Made by a program: the position numbers and the translations under genes. A DNA stretch of 64,000 nucleotides. It comes from Prevotella sp. P5-50 (GTDB lineage Bacteria; Bacteroidota; Bacteroidia; Bacteroidales; Bacteroidaceae). Positions 59,901 through 64,000 of the stretch are shown piece by piece. Each line of letters opens with the position of its first letter. Position 1 is the stretch's first letter. The notes below the pieces were generated by a model. It saw only the letters and a list, made by a program, of their open reading frames with translations. It ran no database searches and was not told where the DNA came from. The stretch spans positions 23,983 through 87,982 of the forward strand of contig NZ_NPJA01000053.1 in assembly GCF_002251295.1 (NCBI RefSeq), written 5' to 3'.

Positions 59901-60032
59901 AATCTTTGGAGGAAATCTTTGAGAAAAATCTTTGGCCTATGGCCAGAAATCAATATTTAATTTTAATCATATCTCAATAAAATATTTCTTGCGCTCGCGC
60001 AACATCTTTAAAAAGATTTCCCCCCAAAGATT
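59901..60032. repeat. Inverted-repeat element with 20-base arms
   Basis: AATCTTTGGAGGAAATCTTT (59901-59920) and, inverted, AAAGATTTCC then CCCCAAAGATT (60012-60032); one base differs in length. The core contains GGCCTATGGCC and an A/T-rich part. No ORF of interest. Confidence 0.6.
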
Positions 60033-60126
60033 TCTAGCCTTCAGGCTACTAAAAAAATCCGTATTCTCCCGTGTGTTCCGTGGATAATAATCTTTCCGTG
60101 TGCGACAAAAAAGGGAGGATGAGTTT

Positions 60127-60224
60127 GCGATAGTACCGCCTTAACTATATAAAAATTGGTAGTTAGGGCGGCGCTATCGCTTATAAGTCCGCCCTAACTA
60201 TGTTAAAAAAGGTAGTTAGGGCGG
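60127..60224. repeat. Twin hairpin element with TAGTTAGGGCGG arms
   Basis: First hairpin: GCGATAGTACCGCC..AACTA (60127-60147) with TAGTTAGGGCGGCGCTATCGC (60160-60180). Second hairpin: CCGCCCTAACTA (60189-60200) with TAGTTAGGGCGG (60213-60224), 12 perfect pairs. The two share the same arm and sit in the promoter-proximal region of the ATPase gene. Confidence 0.7.
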
Positions 60225-60231
60225 TGCTATC

Positions 60232-60263
60232 CTTGCGTGTCTCAGTTTTTTTGTTTATCTTTG
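60232..60263 (+). promoter_or_regulatory. Promoter CTTG-N20-TATCTTTG of the ATPase gene
   Basis: TATCTTTG at 60256-60263 with CTTG at 60232-60235, 20 bases away; the -33 box differs by one base. The ATPase start is 42 bases on. Confidence 0.55.
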
Positions 60264-60305
60264 CACCAATAAGATACGGTATAAATGAAATAAAATCAGA
60301 ACGTT

Positions 60306-61751
60306 ATGAATACAAACGGGATAATAGGACGTGAGTATGAGCAAAAACTCATATTGGAGCGTTGTAAAAGCAGCAAGGCAGAACTGATAGCTATCTATGG
60401 TCGTAGGCGCGTAGGAAAGACTTTTTTGGTTCGAAAAATGTTCAATGACCAGTTTGCTTTTTCGTTTATAGGAATGTATGAAGTGAGCCGTGCAGTACAG
60501 TTGGAGCAGTTTCGCATGGCATTGGAACATTATACTAAACAGACTGTGCCGAGACTGAAAACTTGGTTTGAGGCATTTGCTGCTTTACGAGAATATCTGT
60601 CGGGGGTGTCTCAACAAGAACCGTTAGTTCTGTTCTTTGATGAATTGCCTTGGATGGATACACCCAAAAGTAATTTCATCGCAGCTTTCAGCTATTTTTG
60701 GAATTCATGGGCTTCAATGGTTCCTAATATGAAACTTATCGTCTGTGGTTCTTCTACTACGTGGATGTTGTCCAAGTTTATAGGCGATAAGGGCGGACTG
60801 TATGGTCGTGTAACTCGCCAGATTTATCTGGCTCCGTTCTCTCTGGGTGAGACCGAGCAGTTCTTAAACGACTTGAAAGGTTTGTCTCTTACCCGTCAGC
60901 AGGTGTTGGATGTCTATATGATATTGGGAGGTATTCCTTATTATCTTGATATGCTGGAGCATGGTGTACCATTAGACGTGTGCATTGATAGATTGTTTTT
61001 CTCGCAGGATTCACCATTACGTGGAGAGTTTGATTTTCTCTTCCGATCCCTATTTCATGACTCCATGCATTATCGTAAGATAGTAGAAGTGCTTTCAGAA
61101 AAAATGAAGGGGATGACTCGTAAGGAATTGATGGCTGAATTGAAACTGAAAGGTGGTGGACAGCTATCTGAAATCCTGGAGAATCTGAAGAAATGTGACT
61201 TTATCAGAAAATATTCTACCATAGGAAAGAGTGAAAGGGATGCCATTTATCAGTTAACTGATTTATACTCATTGTTCTATACCCGTTTTGTGGCAAATAA
61301 CAGTGGACAGGATCAGAATTTTTGGAGTAACATGCGCAATTCGGGAAGTCGCACAGCTTGGAGTGGCTATGCTTTTGAACAGGTGTGCCTGCATCATATC
61401 CCACAAATCAAAAAAACATTGGGCATTTCCGGTGTTTTGGCGAATGTTTATTCCTGGTCTTGTCGTCCTTTTGTGGATTCTACTGGTGCTGAGTGGCGAG
61501 GCGGGCAGATTGATATGTTGATTGATCGTGCCGACGACACGATCAATATTTGTGAGATGAAATATGCCAAAGATGAGTTTGTTATAGATGCCAGCTATGA
61601 GCAGCGACTGCGTGACAGAATGTCTTCATTCTCTGTGGCAACCAAGACGAAGAAAGCCTTGTTGCATACTTTCATCACGACTTATGGTGTGAAGCAGAAT
61701 ATGTACAGCGGATTGGTGAATAGTGAAGTGACGATGAATGATCTCTTTTGA
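60306..61751 (+). CDS. ATPase with C-terminal DUF234 nuclease-like domain
   Basis: 481 residues. STAND-like AAA ATPase (archaeal ATPase family): Walker A IAIYGRRRVGKTFLV near 30, Walker B PLVLFFDELPWMD near 107, sensor region IVCGSSTTWM near 145. A winged-helix-like segment (about 255-310; SEILENLKKCDFI) links to a C-terminal DUF234 domain, where GGQIDMLIDR and INICEMKYAKDEF give the D...E-x-K pattern of PD-(D/E)xK nucleases. Such proteins are common in Bacteroidetes and archaea and of unknown role, often in accessory regions. The intact gene contrasts with the broken DUF4143 relative at 58345. Confidence 0.88.
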   Translation: MNTNGIIGREYEQKLILERCKSSKAELIAIYGRRRVGKTFLVRKMFNDQFAFSFIGMYEVSRAVQLEQFRMALEHYTKQTVPRLKTWFEAFAALREYLSGVSQQEPLVLFFDELPWMDTPKSNFIAAFSYFWNSWASMVPNMKLIVCGSSTTWMLSKFIGDKGGLYGRVTRQIYLAPFSLGETEQFLNDLKGLSLTRQQVLDVYMILGGIPYYLDMLEHGVPLDVCIDRLFFSQDSPLRGEFDFLFRSLFHDSMHYRKIVEVLSEKMKGMTRKELMAELKLKGGGQLSEILENLKKCDFIRKYSTIGKSERDAIYQLTDLYSLFYTRFVANNSGQDQNFWSNMRNSGSRTAWSGYAFEQVCLHHIPQIKKTLGISGVLANVYSWSCRPFVDSTGAEWRGGQIDMLIDRADDTINICEMKYAKDEFVIDASYEQRLRDRMSSFSVATKTKKALLHTFITTYGVKQNMYSGLVNSEVTMNDLF

Positions 61752-61789
61752 TAACACCTTAGTCAAACGTTGGACAATACTCTTGCCAC

Positions 61790-61889
61790 CGTTTTCGTTA
61801 AGCCAGATGAGCAGAATCGAACATTTCTGTGATTTCTGTGATTTCCGTGTGACCTTTTTGGGGTTGCCTGTCGGCAAGAAATCTTGGAG
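61790..61889. repeat. Dispersed repeat copy (GTTTTCGTTAAGCCAG) with TTGCCTGTCGGCAAGA tail
   Basis: CGTTTTCGTTAAGCCAGATG then AGCAGAATCGAAC from 61790, a partial duplication of TGTGATTTC, and TTGCCTGTCGGCAAGA near 61863. Same family as at 43491, 43570 and 59629. Confidence 0.6.
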
Positions 61890-62005
61890 GACATACCCAA
61901 GCAATGCTTACCTTTGAAGTCATCGCTTTCGCATGCCACTGTCAAAAAGACCATCGCAAGCAATGCGGTCGACAGTCATTTGACAGTGGGGTTGTTCATT
62001 CTCAT
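61890..62005 (-). pseudogene. Remnant of a lipoprotein gene start
   Basis: From an ATG at 62005, MRMNNPTVK stops at TGA. Directly after the stop the same frame reads LSTALLAMVFLTVACES, a lipoprotein signal with lipobox LTVAC, followed by DDFKGKHCLG and then dispersed repeat. A TAACTTTG promoter box is at 62136-62143. This looks like the first 35 codons of a lost lipoprotein gene, cut by a stop and a repeat. Confidence 0.4.
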
Positions 62006-62135
62006 GTTCTTCAGTTTCGTGATGTTTTTGTAAGTTTATATATATTGATATGGTTGGTTTCATTCTTCGTCCTTCGTTTTATGGTTGTGTTAACGTGGTA
62101 TAGTTGTTAGGTGTGGAGAATTTAACTCTCGTTTG

Positions 62136-62143
62136 CAAAGTTA
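62136..62143 (-). promoter_or_regulatory. Promoter -7 box (TAACTTTG) before the lipoprotein remnant
   Basis: TAACTTTG on the minus strand. Nothing but the remnant lies downstream. The rest of 62150-62408 is A/T-rich; TTTCTTGCTTTTAACGTG occurs twice about 30 bases apart (62257 and 62287). Confidence 0.4.
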
Positions 62144-62408
62144 CGAAACATAATTAGAAGATTTTAGAAAAAATTTAGTTTTCACTTTCTTTTGCCGTTA
62201 ACTAAACACTTTTTAACTTTCTTTTAACGGCCACTTGTTGCGTTTTAAGGCTGTTGTTTCTTGCTTTTAACGTGCATTTTTGGCCTTTTCTTGCTTTTAA
62301 CGTGTAGTTTGGGGGTGCTTCTGCATGGATATGTTATGATCATCACTATTTCATTGTCGCATGCGAATCTCACGGATTTTGTTTTCGTTGGTGCTCCGAA
62401 AAAGGATA

Positions 62409-63842
62409 TTAGAGGTGGACACCCTTCACAAAATCGGTGTTGATATCCTGGATGTTGCGCTTGGCTTTACAGTAGGCAGAGTCTGAGATGAAGCCCGATT
62501 CGTATGCCACTTCCACTTGAGTGGAAGCAGGATTGGCATTGGCATAAAGGCGAGCATATTCCAAACGGAACATGTTGACGAGACGGTAGTAACCCACTTC
62601 GGCAATAAAACGACTGGCACCTGAACGCAGGCCCTTATCCACTCCAGAGAGAATTTGAGTCTTGAGCAGATGTTTGTCGCGATAGTTTTGCAAGATCACC
62701 TGCAACACAGCCTCTTTAGCCTCTTTACTATAGCGTGCTCGCAGTTTGGCAACCTTAGGAGCGGTAGTTGCTGTTGTGACTTGCTGTGTCTCTGCCTCAG
62801 CGACGGGTTTCTCCTCAGGATTGTCCGCAACAATATCTTCTATGGTGATCGTCTCTGGCTGGACATTCTCCGAGAGCGGATCGTCAGACTCTGTTTCTGC
62901 CAACGGTTCTGTTTCGGTAGGCATTTGATCCTGCGGTTGCTGTTTCTCGGTTGTTGCAGACTCAGTCACGGACACTGTTTCTGCATCGTCCAGAATCACT
63001 TCCTGCTGTTCTGTCTCTGTCGTAGCCTCCGTGTCGTTCTCGTTGTCGTCAGTTGTTTCAGCAGGCGTGTCGGTCTGCGCCATCAACAGCCTTTGGTCGT
63101 CATTCTGTGTAGTGTTTTTGTTATCATTGACGGATTTTGACCGTTGTGGATGGAGAATGAGACAGAGGAATATAACCATCCAAACGGAAAAGACGATATG
63201 GATGATAGCCATGAGCAGGCGACTGCCTATGAGCAAGGGCAACCAGGCAATGCCTATCCATACCAGCGGCATCCAAATGACTTTTTCGGCAAAGCGCAGT
63301 GGAAAGTCGTCCTCGGTGGCATAGTTCTGAATGTGGTAGTTGTCGATGAGTTGTGTGATGCGGTGGATAACACCCAGAAGTCGTGCGGTGAGTAATACGC
63401 TGAATCCCACCATCACCCATAGAAACCAATGGTAATGCTGTTCCAACCAGTTGCCGCTACCTGCAAGGATGGTTACTGCCATGACGGTGAGTAATGAGAT
63501 AGGAATGGTGAAGACGGTCACGTTGAAGAGTCCGGCCAATGGCTTCCGATGGAAGTAGCGCTGAAACAGCATAGAGAAACAGCACGGGTAGAAGATGATG
63601 CTGAAGATGCGCACATACTGCCAGGCAGCCTCACTCATGGGGCAGAGGAAGTAGGGCAGTTGCAGTATCACGGCTGCACAGAAGAATGTGACCTGTCGGC
63701 GTGCGGGATAGTAATAGTCAGCCTCTTGGTCGTAGGGCCGACACATGTGGAACCAACGCACTACGGCACAGATGATGCCCGTGACGATGAAGATGAGACA
63801 GACATCTGAATAGAATATAGGTAATGTTAAATTGTAGTGCAT
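62409..63842 (-). CDS. Membrane-bound AraC-type transcriptional regulator with seven helices
   Basis: 477 residues. Seven membrane helices in the first 230 residues (e.g. VCLIFIVTGIICAVV, IFSIIFYPCCFSM, IVFSVWMVIFLCLIL). Residues about 235-365 are a very acidic, Thr/Glu/Gln-rich linker without clear fold. The C-terminal 110 residues form a double helix-turn-helix of AraC type: LLKTQILSGVDKGLRSGASR, then VEVAYESGFISDSAYCKAKRNI, where the second motif has the conserved A-x-x-G-F-x-S-x-S-x-F-x-R-x-F pattern in altered form. It is an integral one-component sensor that would have to bind DNA at the membrane. Its target genes are not evident; the right edge of the window holds a divergent promoter. 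Confidence 0.8.
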   Translation of the reverse strand: MHYNLTLPIFYSDVCLIFIVTGIICAVVRWFHMCRPYDQEADYYYPARRQVTFFCAAVILQLPYFLCPMSEAAWQYVRIFSIIFYPCCFSMLFQRYFHRKPLAGLFNVTVFTIPISLLTVMAVTILAGSGNWLEQHYHWFLWVMVGFSVLLTARLLGVIHRITQLIDNYHIQNYATEDDFPLRFAEKVIWMPLVWIGIAWLPLLIGSRLLMAIIHIVFSVWMVIFLCLILHPQRSKSVNDNKNTTQNDDQRLLMAQTDTPAETTDDNENDTEATTETEQQEVILDDAETVSVTESATTEKQQPQDQMPTETEPLAETESDDPLSENVQPETITIEDIVADNPEEKPVAEAETQQVTTATTAPKVAKLRARYSKEAKEAVLQVILQNYRDKHLLKTQILSGVDKGLRSGASRFIAEVGYYRLVNMFRLEYARLYANANPASTQVEVAYESGFISDSAYCKAKRNIQDINTDFVKGVHL

Positions 63843-63883
63843 GGCGGTATGGTCTTTTTAGGGTGATGTTAATACACTAGTGT

Positions 63884-63916
63884 CCACTAAAAACGATTAA
63901 CAATCGTTGTAAGTGG
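63884..63916. repeat. Imperfect palindrome near the right edge
   Basis: CCACT-AAA-AACGATT-AAC-AATCGTT-GTA-AGTGG: 12 paired bases with a 3x3 internal loop. It precedes direct repeats of AAATGACT (about 19 bases apart) and a TATCTTTG box. It may belong to the end of an insertion sequence. Confidence 0.45.
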
Positions 63917-63968
63917 TTGATATGCGACAAAATACGAGCAAAAAATGACTCTATGGGTTAGAAATGAC

Positions 63969-63976
63969 TATCTTTG
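63969..63976 (+). promoter_or_regulatory. Promoter -7 box (TATCTTTG) at the window's right edge
   Basis: TATCTTTG matches TAnnTTTG; no TTTG at -33. Its gene would start just beyond 64000. Confidence 0.5.
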
Positions 63977-64000
63977 CAGAAAATTACAATCTGTAAGTTA

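Noticed and set aside
61763..61963. 66-codon minus-strand frame as an intact small lipoprotein
   Set aside because: It begins at a TTG inside a signal peptide and continues into dispersed repeat, so it is a remnant rather than a gene.
1..64000. tRNA, rRNA or tmRNA genes
   Set aside because: I looked for T-arm patterns (GGTTCGAxTCC) and ribosomal RNA signatures and saw none; a covariance search was not possible.

Overview
The window is a chromosome segment from a Bacteroidales bacterium, most likely a member of Prevotellaceae (Prevotella/Segatella group). The grounds are the recurring promoter pattern TTTG-N19/20-TAnnTTTG without Shine-Dalgarno leaders, many families typical of that order (DUF5686, DUF3810, DUF4738, PCMD, DUF2723, secreted dipeptidyl peptidase IV, a propeller/Y_Y_Y sensor, a CotH protein with a T9SS-like tail), and lysS-gpsA-pgi gene order. 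I see no rRNA, tRNA or CRISPR array. The species call is inference.

Layout. 1-3413 (minus) is a tight cluster: ATP-grasp protein, HAD hydrolase, myo-inositol-1-phosphate synthase and the start of a DUF5686 outer-membrane protein that runs off the left edge. 3750-5012 is an orphan PAS histidine kinase. 5140-12828 (plus) holds a THUMP rRNA methyltransferase, a dipeptidyl peptidase IV, serB, purD and two small membrane proteins. 12918-16944 pairs a very large DUF2723 membrane glycosyltransferase-like protein with a polysaccharide deacetylase. 17131-18308 (minus) carries queH and a DUF3237 protein. 18309-20128 is rich in small transcription units: a histidine-rich mini-ORF followed by an intrinsic terminator, DUF3810, and a candidate small RNA divergent from a LacI regulator. 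20129-35721 is a carbohydrate block: LacI regulator, propeller sensor kinase, GH31, a 23-bp tandem repeat array, GH2, a second GH31, and a CotH protein. The GH31/GH2 set would suit xyloglucan-type side chains (xylose and galactose), but there is no SusC/SusD pair.

35784-43292 has trmO, a degenerate kinase, a sodium:alanine symporter, an envelope triad (PCMD lipoprotein, beta-barrel, lipoprotein), a prolyl-tRNA editing protein and a DUF4738 lipoprotein. 43749-48734 (minus) is HAD, pgi, gpsA, lysS. 48943-54028 (plus) joins two diverged ROK proteins to menaquinone genes (thioesterase, menF, menD). 54156-58135 (minus) is an EamA transporter and a large secreted GH2.

58200-62400 is an eroding accessory stretch: a broken AAA/DUF4143 gene with a palindromic operator, a small mobile-region protein, nested inverted-repeat elements, twin hairpins, an intact ATPase/DUF234 gene and dispersed repeats. 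62409-63842 encodes a seven-helix membrane protein with an AraC-type DNA-binding tail. The right edge looks like the start of another transcription unit, possibly an insertion sequence.

The most interesting pattern is a dispersed cassette in which a long A/T-rich hairpin is fused to a complete, conserved promoter (three clear copies at 42111-42170, 43394-43453 and 58200-58257, and a related hairpin-less promoter at 43319-43350), each placed to drive an ordinary housekeeping gene.
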